DNA of 64,000 nt, taken from Pogona vitticeps (taxonomy: Eukaryota > Chordata > Lepidosauria > Squamata > Agamidae). The stretch covers positions 180,806,947-180,870,946 of the forward strand of contig NC_135783.1 of assembly GCF_051106095.1 (NCBI RefSeq), written 5' to 3'. Positions within the stretch are counted from its first letter, which is position 1; each line of letters begins with the position of its first letter. Below, piece after piece: positions 1 to 11,363 of the stretch. A program made the translations under genes and the position numbers. Under the pieces are notes generated by a model. It was not told the origin of the DNA and made no database searches. It was given only the letters and a program-made list of their open reading frames with translations.

Positions 1-1449
1 AATTCATAAAAATCTATCCGTTAAGAAATAGACATTAAAATGCTACATTAAGAAAACTGCACACCAAGAGATACACAAATCCCTGTGCAAGAGGGATAAA
101 AAGTTTAGCAAAGCCTAAATGGGAATTGGAGTGAAGAAAGCTTGCTGGGATTCTGAGGAATGCAGTGAAAACAAAACTGACAGATGTTCATATCCTTGAC
201 TAAATCTGCTTCTCTCCTCCCACATGGATTGTAATCCAGTTCCATACACCTTCCTAATCTTTTCTGATATCAGTTGAAACCAAGAAGTGAGCATGACTTT
301 GTGAAGACTACGAACAGACCAGTATTGATGATGGTAATGATGATCCGGTAATGATTCCAATGATGGTATCTCACTGCAGACACTAAAAAGTGAAGACTCT
401 GTAACATGGATGCTAAAATATAACTGTGTTGTGCCGTAATTTATTTATTCAAAGTATTCTTATCCTGCCTTTGTCCTTTAAAAGCACAATGTTTAAAAGG
501 TAAATACAGTAAGTAGAAAGACCCGATGAAGAATCAAATACCATGCTAAAAATGTAATAATTGTATTTGTTTGTTTGTTTGTTTCTTACATTTCTTTGCT
601 ACCTTTTAAAAAAGGTACCCAAGATGGCCCACAAGTATACTAGTTCAGTACCATGGTAACAGTCTCAGCATGTATTAACTATAGGCACACTTCTGCTCCA
701 TGCTGAAGATGACGCAGAGTGGTTGCTTTACATTACTCATAAAATTTGCATTGCAGCAAATATCTGGGTCATTGGTATGAGAAACAAGGATGCAGATTGT
801 TTGAGGAACCTGTTAGAGCCTCTGTTAGAAAGAAGAAGCCCAAAATAGGCTGACCCTATCATTAGACAAGGTGAAAGAATTGCCTCAGACAGCAGAGTTA
901 TGAGCAGCCTCTGGAGGTCCAGGGGCCATCTCCCCTTTGGTGGAAACCCCCCACACTTTTTCTTGCCAAAATTTGTTGGTTTTTTTAACAGAAAAGTCCC
1001 CTTCGCCCTCCAGTGGCAACCCCCTTAAACAGAACGACAGACAGTAATTTTAAGGGCCTCCATAAAAGGCAACAAACTCTCCATACATCCACACGCACCC
1101 CGTAGAACACAAAGAGACCTTTTTCAGCATTTGTAAAAAAATAAAATAAGAAATCAAGTGTTGGAGATGCTAGTGGCTCAGGTACTGGGAGGTCCATTTG
1201 GGTCTCTGTGGGTATGAACAGAGCGTGAGAACTGCATGTTGTCAACATCTGCATTGGAGGTTGAGGGGCATGGAGGGTGTCATGTAGCTTTTTGAATACT
1301 GTGGCAATTGCCAGACAAATGGCATGGGCTGAAACATAACACCATGCCCCATATCCTTCCTGCAGTTAACTTTACACACATCGTAAGATTTTTCCTGGTA
1401 AACTTTGCCATATATTTTGAGGACATCATAATTTTTCTGCATTACTCAC
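1..1449. other. No gene recognised; non-repetitive DNA
   Basis: I see no convincing reading frame, RNA gene or full repeat here. There is a short GTTT run near 567-583. The stretch about 900-1240 is rich in C runs and looks different from its surroundings, but I cannot assign it to a family. All reading frames are short and carry no recognisable motif. Confidence 0.5.
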
Positions 1450-1560
1450 AAGTTACTGATACACGCCTGAAGAAGTGGATTTTTCTTCCTCACAAGCTTG
1501 CCTGAATTGTTTCATTTTTAGTAGTCTAATAAAGGTGTCACCTCCTTCTACAATTTTGTA
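1450..1560 (-). repeat. Fragment of an amniote interspersed repeat
   Basis: The segment contains 'GAAGAAGTGGA', 'CACAAGCTTG' and 'AGTAGTCTAATAAAGGTGTCACC'-like blocks in the order seen in a very common reptile repeat with a consensus of the type 'ccacttcttcag...agtct..aaggtgccacc'. Related copies lie near 30419-30622 and 52520-52615. I cannot name the family from memory with certainty. It is old and diverged. Confidence 0.45.
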
Positions 1561-2269
1561 TGTAGCCTTAAGGTATCCCTTAAGCTACAGTTTTTTGCAT
1601 ATAAATGCAGCTCAGGCTCACTTTGTAGGTTAACAGAAGAGGCATTTTGTTGCTATAACAACACTGGACAAAATCTACAAGGAATTTGAAAGGAACATCT
1701 AAAGTTGGAGCCTTGCCCCAATCCACAGTAATACTTGTAAAGCTAGGAGCCTGATTATGACAGCCTGTCTGCCAAGTGCTGGTAAAGTTGTTGGAGAAAC
1801 AGAAGTGTGATTTAAAGTTCCTGAACTGTCTGCAGTGCAACATTTTTAGGTGCAGAACTTGACTTGAAGTGTCGTGGAGAACTGCCGCTTCCATTTTAGG
1901 TTGTGCAGAGCTGTGGCATTCCAGTGCCAAATATTTGTAGAAAGCCAGACTCCCCACATGCTTCTAAGGAGGAGGAGGGAGTTTCTTCCCACTTCAAAAA
2001 TATGACTCTGTAAATTCACAGAATGTGGACTGTGATGAGATAAGGCTCATGTACTGCTCTCGTCTGAGGTTTTCCAGCCTTACTGATTGAATTTTGGGGG
2101 TGGAGGAAGGGATCTGCACCATGTATGTTGGGCAAATATGTCTCTTGTCAAACAAACAAGATACAGTCCTCAGAATGAGAGAGAATGGCAAATGGCTGTG
2201 ACTGGAGGAGCTACACAACACCCCAGTTGTGTAAACTATATAACAAACTTCCTTCCACAATCAATCAAT
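1561..2269. other. No gene recognised; unique-looking DNA
   Basis: A short pyrimidine-rich and T-rich stretch with only short reading frames. I found no domain, splice-framed exon or repeat that I can support. Confidence 0.4.
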
Positions 2270-2284
2270 CACACACACACACAG

Positions 2285-2368
<84 letters not shown>
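2270..2368. repeat. Compound (AC)n(AG)n microsatellite
   Basis: About 44 bp of AC repeats, with one GAC interruption near 2283, passes directly into about 56 bp of pure AG repeats. Reading frames across it (Thr-His and Glu-Arg runs) are artefacts of the repeat. Confidence 0.97.
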
Positions 2369-2370
<2 letters not shown>

Positions 2371-2430
2371 TTAATACTATATCAGAAGCCATGGGCAGGT
2401 CATGCTGGAAGACTATGGAACACATTGGAC

Positions 2431-2443
2431 AACCATGAATTAC
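2431..2443. repeat. Target-site duplication, 3' side of BovB
   Basis: AACCATGAATTAC here is repeated exactly at 5661-5673. The two copies bracket the BovB LINE, showing that it inserted by target-primed reverse transcription and that both ends are intact. Confidence 0.93.
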
Positions 2444-5400
2444 GTTCGTTCGTTCGTTTAGTCATTTAGTTGTGTCCGACTCTTCATGATCCAATGGACC
2501 AGAGCACGCCAGGCCCTCCCATCTTCCACTGCTTCCCGTAGTTGTGTCAAATTCATCTTGGTTGCTTCGCAGATACTGTCCAGCCATCTCATCCTCTGTC
2601 GTCCCCTTCTCCTCTTGCCCTCACACTTTCCTAACATCAAGATCTTTTCCAAGGAGTCTTCTCATGAGATGGTCAAAATACTGGAGCCTCAGCTTCAGGA
2701 TCTGTCCTTCCAGTGAGCACTCAGGGTTGATTTCCTTTAGAATTGATAGGTTTGTTCTCCTTGCAGTCCAGGGGACTCTCAAGAGTCTCCTCCAGCACCA
2801 CAATTCAAAGGCATCAATTCTTCAGCGGTCTGCTTTCTTTATGGTCCAGCTCGCACTACCATACATCACGACAGGAAAAACCATAGCTTTGACTATTCGG
2901 GCTTTTGTTGGCAAGGTGATGTCTCTGCTTTTTAAGATGCTGTCGAGGTTTGTCATTGCTTTCCTTCCAAGAAGCAGGCGTCTTTTAATTTCGGGGCTGC
3001 TGTCTCCATCTGCAGTGATCATGGAGCCCAGGAAAGTAAAATCTGTAACTGCCTCCATATCTTCCCCTTCAATTTCCCAGGAGGTGATGGGACCAGTGGC
3101 CATGATTTTAGTTTTTTTGATGTTGAGTTTCAGGCCGTTTTTTGCACTCTCCTCTTTCACCCTCCTTACTAGGCTCTTTAATTCCTCCTCACTTTCTGCC
3201 ATCAGAGTGGTATCATCTGCATATCGGAGGTTGTTGATATTTCTTCCAGCAATCTTAATTCTGGTTTGGGATTCCTCCAGTCCAGCCTTCCACATGATGT
3301 ATTCTGCATATAAGTTAAATAAGCCGGGGGACAATATACAGCCTTGTCGTACTCCTTTCCCAATTTTGAACCACTCAGTTGTTCCATGACCAGTTCTAAC
3401 TGTTGCTTCCTGTTCCACATATAGGTTTCTCAGGAGATAGACAAGGTGGTCAGGCACTCCCATTCCTTTAAGGACTTGCCATAGTTTGCTGTGGTCCACA
3501 CAGTCAAAGGCTTTTGCATAGTCAATGAAGCAGAAGTAGATGTTTTTCTGGAACTCTCTGGCTTTCTCTATAATCCAGCGCATGCTTGCAATTTGGTCTC
3601 TAGTTCCTCTGCCCCTTCGGAATCCAGCTTGTACTTCTGGGAGTTCTCAGTCCACATACTGCTGAAGCCTACCTTGGAGGATTTTGAGCATAACCTTGCT
3701 AGCGTGTGAAATGAGTGCAATTGTATGGTAGTTGGAGCATTCTTTGGCATTGCCCTTCTTTGGGATTGGGATGTAGACTGATCTTTTCCAGTCCTCTGGC
3801 CACTGTTGAGTTTTCCAAACTTGCTGGCATATTGAATGTAGCACCTTAACAGCATCTTCTTTTAAGATTTTAAATAGTTCAACTGGAATGTCATCACCTC
3901 CACTGGCCTTGTTGTTAGTCAGGCTTTCTAAGGCCCACTTGACTTCACTCTCCAGGATGTCTGGCTCAAGGTCAACAACTACATTGTCTGGATTGTCCGG
4001 GATATCCAAATCTTTCTGATATAATTCTTCTGTGTATTCTTGACACCTCTTCTTGATGTCTTCTGCTTCTGTTAGGTTTCTTCCATTTTTGTCCTTTATC
4101 ATGTTCATCTTTGCATGAAATGTTCCTTTAATATCTCCAATTTTCCTGAACAGATCTCTGGTTTTTCCTTTTCTGTTATTTTCCTCTATTTCTTTGCATT
4201 GTTCATTTAAGAAAGCCCTCTTGTCTCTCCTTGCTATTCTTTGGAAGTCTGCATTCAATTTTCTGTAGCTTTCCCTATCTCCCTTGCATTGTGTTTCCCT
4301 TCTCCTCTCTGCTATTTCTAAGGCCTCGTTAGACAGCCACTTTGCTTTCTTGCATTTCCTTTTCTTTTGGATGGTTTTTGTTGCTGCCTCCTGTACAATG
4401 TTACGAGTCTCTATCCAAAGTTCTTCAGGCACTCTGTCCACCAAATCGAATTCCTTAAATCTGTTCTTTACTTCCACTGTGTATTCATAAGGGATTTGGT
4501 TTAGATTATACCTGAGTAGCCCAATGGTTTTTCCTACTCTCTTCAGTTTAAGCTTGAATTTTGCTATGAGAAGCTGATGATCAGAGCCGCAGTCAGCTCC
4601 AGGTCTTGTTTTTGCTGACTGTATAGAGCTTCTCCATCTTTGGCTGCAGAGAATATAATCAATTTGATTTCGATATTGCCCATCTGGTGATTTCCATGTA
4701 TAGAGTCACCTCTTGTGTTGTTGGAAAAGAGTATTTGTGATGACCAGCTTGTTCTCTTGACAAAACTCTATTGGCCTTTGCCCTGCTTCGTTCTGAACTC
4801 CAAGGCCAAACTTCCCTGTTGTTCCTTTTATCTCTTGGCTCCCTACTTTAGCATTCCAGTCCCCTAGAATGAGAAGAACATCTTTCTTTGGTGTCAGTTC
4901 TAGGTGTTGTAAATCTTCATAAAATTGTTCAATTTCAGTCTCCTCAGCAGTGGTGGTTGGTGCATAAACTTGGATTATTGTGATGTCGAAAGGTCTGCCT
5001 TGGAATCGTATTGACATCATTCTATCATTTTTGAGATTGTATCCCATTACAGCTTTTCCCACTCTTTTCTTGACTATGAAGGCTACTCCCTTCCTTCTAC
5101 GGGTTTGTTGCCCACAATAGGAGATATGATAATCATCTAAGCTGAATTCGCCCATTCCTGTCCATTTTAGTTCACTGATGCCCAGGATGTCGATGTTTAT
5201 TCTTGCCATCTCCTGTTTGACCACCTCCAGCTTCCCGAGGTTCATCGATCTTACATTCCAGGTTCCTATGCAGTATTTTTCTTTGCAGCATTGGACTTTC
5301 CTTTCACTTCCACGCACATCTGCAGCTGAGCGTCCTTTCGGCTTTGGCCCAGCCTCTTCATTAGCTCTGGCGCTACTTGTCCTTGTCCTCCGCTCTTCCT

Positions 5401-5660
5401 CAGTAGCATGTTGGACGCCTTTCTACCTGAGGGGCCCATCTTCCAGCTTCATATCTTTTAGCCTTTTGTTTCTGATCATGGGGTGTTCTTGGCAAAAATA
5501 CTGGAGTGGCATTGCCATTTCCTACTCCAGGTGGATTGTGTTTAGTTGGAATTCTCCACTATGACCTGTCCGTCTTGGGTGGCCCTGCACGGCATAGCCC
5601 ATACCTTCTCTGAGTTACTCAAGCCCCTTCACCACGACAAGGCAGCAATCCATGAAAGGG
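2444..5660 (-). mobile_element. Full-length BovB LINE (RTE clade)
   Basis: This 3,217-bp LINE lies on the minus strand between perfect 13-bp target duplications. BovB is a non-LTR retrotransposon of the RTE clade with an apurinic-type endonuclease followed by reverse transcriptase, and it is known for horizontal spread among squamates, ruminants and others. The 3' end is at the left and carries a short (AACG)n tail, read on the plus strand as CGTT repeats at about 2444-2458. The 5' end, about 5660, is complete as judged by the target duplication. The coding part is nearly continuous but is interrupted by a few stops and one frame change, so this copy is dead but fairly young. A short BovB 3' fragment lies at 23692-23816, and SINEs with BovB-like tails occur elsewhere in the window. 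Confidence 0.96.
2458..5317 (-). pseudogene. BovB endonuclease-reverse transcriptase, decayed
   Basis: Reading right to left: an endonuclease domain (5317 to about 4706) with 'IGTWNVRSMN', 'LGISELKWTGMGEF' and 'LGDWNAKVG'; a linker with 'KKRKCKKAKWLS'; then reverse transcriptase with 'NKASGGDDIPVELFK', 'FIDYAKAFDCVDH', 'GVRQGCILSPGLFNLY' and the catalytic box 'LRYADDTTLM' (about 3230); and a C-terminal part ending '...WIMKSRTQLND' near 2458. Three in-frame TGA stops interrupt it at 4706-4708, 3647-3649 and 2822-2824. One frame change lies at about 2655-2665. If translation began upstream at the 'MKLEDGP' leader near 5455, a TAG at about 5423 would be another stop. At each of the three TGA sites, BovB relatives as I remember them carry arginine, which fits CGA to TGA decay at methylated CpG. 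All catalytic motifs I can recognise survive. Confidence 0.93.
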
Positions 5661-5673
5661 AACCATGAATTAC
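5661..5673. repeat. Target-site duplication, 5' side of BovB
   Basis: Second exact copy of AACCATGAATTAC (first copy at 2431-2443). Confidence 0.93.
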
Positions 5674-6440
5674 ATCTTTGTACAAAGAGGTTCAAACGGC
5701 ATGAAGTAGGTTTTGTTTCTCTCGGCTTTCGGGACAGAACACAAGACTTACAGCTCTGGCACATCTATCTTTAGTGTCTGCTTCCATGTAAGAACATTGT
5801 AGTGTAATGAAGAGTGTGGCTTGGTATGAGGCACAGCTTGAAAGAGACCAGTTACAAATAACTACTTGATTGTAGTTAATCATCATCATAACCTTTATTG
5901 GCATAAAAATGTACAGCAAATGCTGGCTCCACTGCTGAGCGCGCTTTGGCAGTGCGGAGCTCCATTGCTTCCCTCCTGGGATAACGAGAGACATGGGAGT
6001 CTCGCAAACACGACCCAGGACGGGAGGGGGAAGGAGCACCTTATTTAAGGAGTGCTTCCCCGGTCCCATCAGACTCTTGCGAGGATTGCAATCTATCAAG
6101 ACTGACGCGCTCCATGCAGGAGTGGGCAGAGTGGGAGGCAGCCTGACCGTCAAGTGCAGCAGCACCCCATTTGCCCTAACAGACACGATCGGTACCTCCA
6201 TGGAATGGGAGCGTGGAATATCCCGACTGCAGGTCGGGAGAGCCAGGTGTTGGGATTTCATAGCACACAGCTGGCTAAGTGCTGGGAGGAGTGAGTGCAT
6301 GCCCTCTGAAGTGAACTGTGAGGAGAAGAAAGGGATGGGGGAAATATAACTAGGGCTTTAATGGTCAACAACAGTGGTGTTTTAAACTGAGGCTGGAAAC
6401 ATACTGCCAAGCAGCACAGCTGGTGTAGTACAGGTATCCC
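5674..6440. other. GC-richer segment, no gene recognised
   Basis: From about 5930 to 6330 the base composition is clearly more GC-rich than the flanks. It contains an imperfect palindrome around 6032-6060 (GGAGCAC / GTGCTTCC arms about CCTTATTTAAGG). The reading frames, up to about 200 codons, have no recognisable domain. It may be an unrecognised repeat or a promoter-like segment. Confidence 0.35.
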
Positions 6441-6451
6441 ATGGTCTAACC

Positions 6452-6584
6452 CAGTGGTTCTTAACCTTTGTTACTCAGGTGTTTTTGAACTGCAACTCCC
6501 AGAAACCCCAGCCAGTAGAGCTGATGGTGAAGGTTTCTGGGAGCTGCAGTCCAAAAACATCTGAGTAACAAAGGTTAAGAACCA
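6452..6584. mobile_element. Palindromic hAT MITE (CAGTGG type)
   Basis: The 133-bp element starts CAGTGGTTCTTAACC and ends GGTTAAGAACCA. Its two halves are near-perfect inverted repeats around a centre near 6520, with 'ACTGCAACTCCCAGAAACC' mirrored by 'GGTTTCTGGGAGCTGCAGT'. It is bracketed by 'ATGGTCTAACC' at 6441-6451 and 6585-6595, which contains the 8-bp duplication expected of hAT transposons. It has no coding capacity and depends on a transposase from elsewhere. Related copies are at 40201, 48785 and 62589. Confidence 0.85.
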
Positions 6585-6599
6585 ATGGTCTAACCACTG

Positions 6600-8224
6600 A
6601 GGGTTTACAAGTACTCAATCAGTAGACATTTTTGGCTTGTTGTTGAGGTAGCCCAAAATTGTACAACAGTGGAAAAAAAACAAAGGGGCTCTCCCTTAAG
6701 AAATGGCATGTCCTAGTATAGGGGGAACAGAGCACACTAAGAAACAAAGACCATGTAATCATTAAAGGTCCTGAAGGAAGCAGTCTCATTTGAGAGAGAG
6801 CATGGTTCACATTTACATCAGCACTGCCAAGACTGGAGTTAGTTCACCACAGCTACACGGGTGAATGTGGAGAGGTCTAATTAACAACTGACAAAAGGCC
6901 TCATTTCACTTAGGGAACTCACAGATTGCAGAAAAATTGTAATCATTGGTATGTCTGATTAACTAGGAGCTGATTGGATTTGTTTATGTCCCCGTGAAAT
7001 ATAAGTGATTAAGAGAAGCTGCAAAACTGATGAAACTTTTGTTAATGCTTTTCTCCTCTTTGCATATTTATATGTTCTTGCTATAGAGCTGTTCTGTATC
7101 TGATCATTAAAAATAAATAACAATTTTAAAAAGTAGCCAAACAAAGAGTGCATTAGATCAATCTGGCCCAGATTTCACAATGGCATGAATATGTAAAGTT
7201 ATTTTCTGCATCTCTAGGCAGGGATGGGAAATACCCTGGCTGGAATTCTGAAGAACTGTAAGCCAGCCTTCCCATGTTAATTATAAAACTACTCAATTCA
7301 AACTACCCTTGTCCAACCTGATGTCCTCTAGATATATCTGACACCAGTTGCCATCCTGAACTACGAGCCCATGTCAGCATTCCATATTGAAAGTCATTGG
7401 TCTGATTTGGAAGAAGCATGCACCCCATGTTCTTAAAGCTGTTGGAAACTGGCAGAGAATACGATGTAGCATGGGGAATGAGGAAAAAAGATGATGATGT
7501 GCCTAAGGCAATGACAGGCACGCAGAGTAAAATTTTGGAGTTTTAGCCTCCTTCTCAGGGTTTCTATGAGAAGAAGTAAAAACTAAGGATCCACACCAAG
7601 GGGCAGGATGTTTTCCATTGAGTTCAGTCATTTTTTTCTCTTCGCTTCAACTCCATGTCCATCGAGCTTAATCCCCATATGAACCAGTCACAGCGCAGCC
7701 CAGCCATTTTTCAAATCCACAAGCACCATTCACACATCCCACCTATGCATTGCCTAATCTGTCAAGAATTGCCTCGGTCTCTTATGCTCTACCACATGGT
7801 TTCAGCCTTAAGGGCTTCAGTCATTCTGTTGTGGTGTGATTCAATGGCCGCCTCTACAGAAAACTATTGTTTTTTGCCCAAGACAAACATGGCTCTATCA
7901 AAGCAGTTTGAGAGCTTGGATCTAGTGGCTTTTGACCCATGGGAGTGTTTGATGGAGCAAAGAAGAGAGTGTGGGCTGAGGGTAGGTATGTAGTTTATGG
8001 GAACTCCATAAATGAGTGCATCTAGGACATAGGGTGGCCACTTACAGCTTAAAAATAAAGACGTGTAAGGAGGAGCACAGCAGAGAAGGTCTAGAAGTTG
8101 CCCAACAGCCGTTAACTTCTGAAAGTACACTAGTCACAGTCTTTGCCACTATGGCAAGTTATGTTGCATTTCTAGTTGAATTCTAGTTACTATTTCTGAA
8201 TTTGTGTGTGTATGTAAGCTGGTT
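6600..8224. other. No gene recognised
   Basis: Mostly unique-looking AT-rich DNA. About 7310-7400 has a weak resemblance to the old hAT MITE family ('ccttgtccaacctgatgtcctc...'), too diverged to bound. Reading frames are short and lack motifs. Confidence 0.4.
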
Positions 8225-8430
8225 GGCTGAATAGCTCAGTAGATTATGTATCAGACTGTGGAGCCAGAAGTTGGGAGTTCAGTTCCCCACTGTGCCTCCC
8301 GCGAGTAAAGCCAGCTTGTGTAGCCTTGGGCATGCTGTACAGTCCCAAAGTGTCCCCAGAAGAAAGGAGTGATCAACCACTTCCATGTATTCTTTACCTA
8401 AAAAACCTTGCAAAGGGTCGCCATAAGTCA
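8225..8430 (+). mobile_element. tRNA-derived SINE, plus orientation
   Basis: A tRNA-like head begins 'GGCTGAATAGCTCAGTAGA' (A-box like), followed by 'GAGTTCAGTTCC', which fits the polymerase III B box. The tail contains 'AAAGGGTCGCCATAAGTC', the 3' end typical of squamate SINEs. A short AT-rich run follows. It is a diverged, non-coding copy that needs a LINE enzyme to move. Confidence 0.7.
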
Positions 8431-11286
8431 AAATTACAGTTATTATTTATCATTATATGTAAACCAGCACATCAAAATGGTATGCAAAATTATATTCTGT
8501 CCTCCCCTCTCCCCACCCCACCCCCCCTTTTTTGCACTGCATCCTGCTAAAGAAAAAGTCCTCTGAAAAGCTAGTGATTCTGTAACTTTTCAGAGAAAAT
8601 GTGAAGCTGGGAAGGTAGATTGACAGGGGAAAAAAGAGTGTCAGCCTCGAAGGGGGCATCACTAAAGAATGACAACCACCTGTGGAGAATCTATCTGTCC
8701 CTCCTTACGTGAAGAGAACATTACTGTAGGTGGTTTTATTTTTTGCTTCCAATATTTATCTGTTTCAGTGCTTTCAGAGACAAGGGTCCCAGCATGTATT
8801 CTCTCCTGCCATCAGTTACGGAAAAAATTGTAGTGCTTCCCCCCCCTTCACGTTTGACATGGTGTGTCTGATCAGGACACCTGGCATTGTCAAGACAGGG
8901 TGAGGTAAAACAATTTGAGTAACTATCAATTTGGAGACATTTGGCTTCATTCGTAATGTATCTAGATCTCCATGGTTAAAACTTAGACAGCTTTCGCCAT
9001 GTTCGTTCTGCATGGGCATTTTCTAAAAAATACTGTTTCTCCTCCTCAAGCAGATTCCACCACTCAAGAGAGAAATATCCTTAAGATATGACCTTACTCT
9101 ATGTAATATTAGAAAGTCACAGAATGGACACAAACAAAAAGAGAATCAAGGCCACCTCCATCTCCCCACATTTATCATCTTGTTATGTTTAGCCCCACAG
9201 CCAGAAGGGAAGACAAAGAACAAGTGTGAAAACTGAGGGTGTAATCATATGGGGAGATAGATTGCAATTCGAATATCACAACCTATATTCTGTTGATCAC
9301 ACCATGTGCGAGGAAGTGCGCTCCAGTTGGACCCTGATCTATGGGCAAGCTGAACCTTTTTGGTCCACATGTAGGACTACTACTTTTGGAAGCTGGGCTG
9401 GAGTGATTCTCCAGCAGCCAGAAGGGTTGCTTTAAGGGTGATCACTCCTGTTAGTGATCTTTTCCAGTGCGATTATGTGCACACCTTGCAGCCACCCAAT
9501 TGCACTCTAAATCCATTAACATATATGGGAACATGATTTTTGACTGATATATCAGGAAATTGCTAAGATTTTCTGGGTCTTCAGACAAAGCAACAAATTT
9601 TAAGGACAACCACACTGGAGGAGAATATTTTGTTCCAGGATGCCTTTAAAGCCTGGGTACTACAATCTCCACCCATTCCTTGCTAATGCCTGGGCTCGCT
9701 GACTCACTGAGAAGGTGTTGGCATGTGCACTGGGCTTCATTCACTCCTTGCCTTCCATCTCATCCATGTCTTCATCTGTGAGATTATGAGGGCCCATCCT
9801 ATGATGTCACAAAGATTTTCCCCATACTCTCATGTTTTGGCCCTGAACTCTCAAGAAATGGAATGCTGTTGAGCTATGAACCCTAGGCTTCCTTCCACCT
9901 CTAGAGGTCATCAGACAGAACAAGTCAAATCTCCAGGGACCACCTCCTTTCCCAGCTCCTTCAAACTAGCTGGAAAGAGTAAGAGAAAGATGGAGTAAAA
10001 ATAATGTACACAAACAAATACAAATTTGCTTTGCCTTTTGGGGAGCACCATCTGGCTGGCCAAGAGAAAAAATTTAGCCCCTTAAGAATATTCTGCCTAT
10101 GAAGCTTCCCCTCAGGGGGTTTCCAGACTATTTTCTCACTAGTCCGCTAGTCAAAATGAAAGAGAGATTCTCATTGATTTGGTTGTGGGAGCCATAGGAA
10201 CAAAGCAAAGGGTGATGTCAGCATCCTATTCCACTAGCAACAATGCTATATGACGCAAGCCTGGAAGATTTCCATATGAAGATGAGGGATTGGTAACAGA
10301 TGCCAAATTAGATTTCAGGGTCTCAGCAAATAGGATCTCATTATCACACAAAAGTTTGAGAAATCAGTTTGGTCCAGCTATCATTTCCATGAAAGTTAAC
10401 TGGTATATAAGAATATGAAGACAATGTAAGGAACATGTGGTCCTTCAGATGTTCTTGTATGCAAACCCCGTTATCTCCACTGCCAACCATGATGGCTGTG
10501 ACTGATGGGAACTGGAGCCCAACAACAGAGAGCTGAGTACTCCCAACCACTGGTATTAAGTCTTGTTTAGACTGGAGTTAACCATTCCTCTTTGGAGGAA
10601 GAGTGCAATCATGATTAACCTCCTCCCCATTTTCCTTGTTCTTATCAAAAGGCAATATTTCTGCCTGCATCTGACACATTTTCTGTTCTGAACACACCTG
10701 CTTTTCTTTATTGATGCTCTACAATTTCACACATACGTCTCATCCTGTTACTGCTTTCTTAGAATTAAAATGCTTGGAGGTGGCACATTCACGTCCTTTA
10801 AAGTTTCCACTCACACAGCCAGAGAACAGTATTCAGTCGTCATCACTCCTTCTGGCAAAACAGGGAATCAGCAGCCACCCTCACCCCATTTTGCATGTCT
10901 GCATTCCTTGCCATTCTGAAATGAACGTACCTGTTTAGGACCATGACAGCACAAATAAAGCGTCTGACACATGAAATCCTGACATAAGGGGAGAAATACT
11001 ATTTTCCATTTGTTCCTTCATTTTACTCACGGTAGAATGTAGATTAGACAGAAAAATAGATACATGCTTTTGACATTTCCTTTTTTATGTTTATTCTTTT
11101 ACTGGAAATGTTTTTGTTTTCCTCTCTCAAATTCTCTTTTTCAAAGCTCCAGAAGAGGCATGTTTTACAATACAAGGAATGCAAAAGTATATGGTGTTTC
11201 TGGCATTTTGGAAATCAGCGGCAGCTGACAACCATAGTGGTTGATGGGGTGGAAGGCACAGCACAGGTAGGCAGGGACAGAAGAGG

Positions 11287-11290
<4 letters not shown>
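8431..11290. other. No gene recognised; mostly unique DNA
   Basis: There is a C-run-rich patch at about 8505-8530. A diverged relative of the hAT MITE family is likely at about 10430-10555 ('catgtggtccttcagatgttc...atgggaactggagccc'). I see no exon, RNA gene or intact element. Confidence 0.4.

Positions 11291-11359
<69 letters not shown>
11291..11359. repeat. Compound (TC)n(AC)n microsatellite
   Basis: About 30 bp of TC repeats is followed directly by about 39 bp of AC repeats. Confidence 0.96.

Positions 11360-11363
<4 letters not shown>

Noticed and set aside
2544-3389. A 281-codon plus-strand reading frame
   Set aside because: It is the antisense of the BovB reverse transcriptase, which has clear motifs on the minus strand.
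8225-8300. A functional tRNA gene
   Set aside because: A- and B-box-like sequences are present but no tRNA fold closes, and a SINE tail follows.
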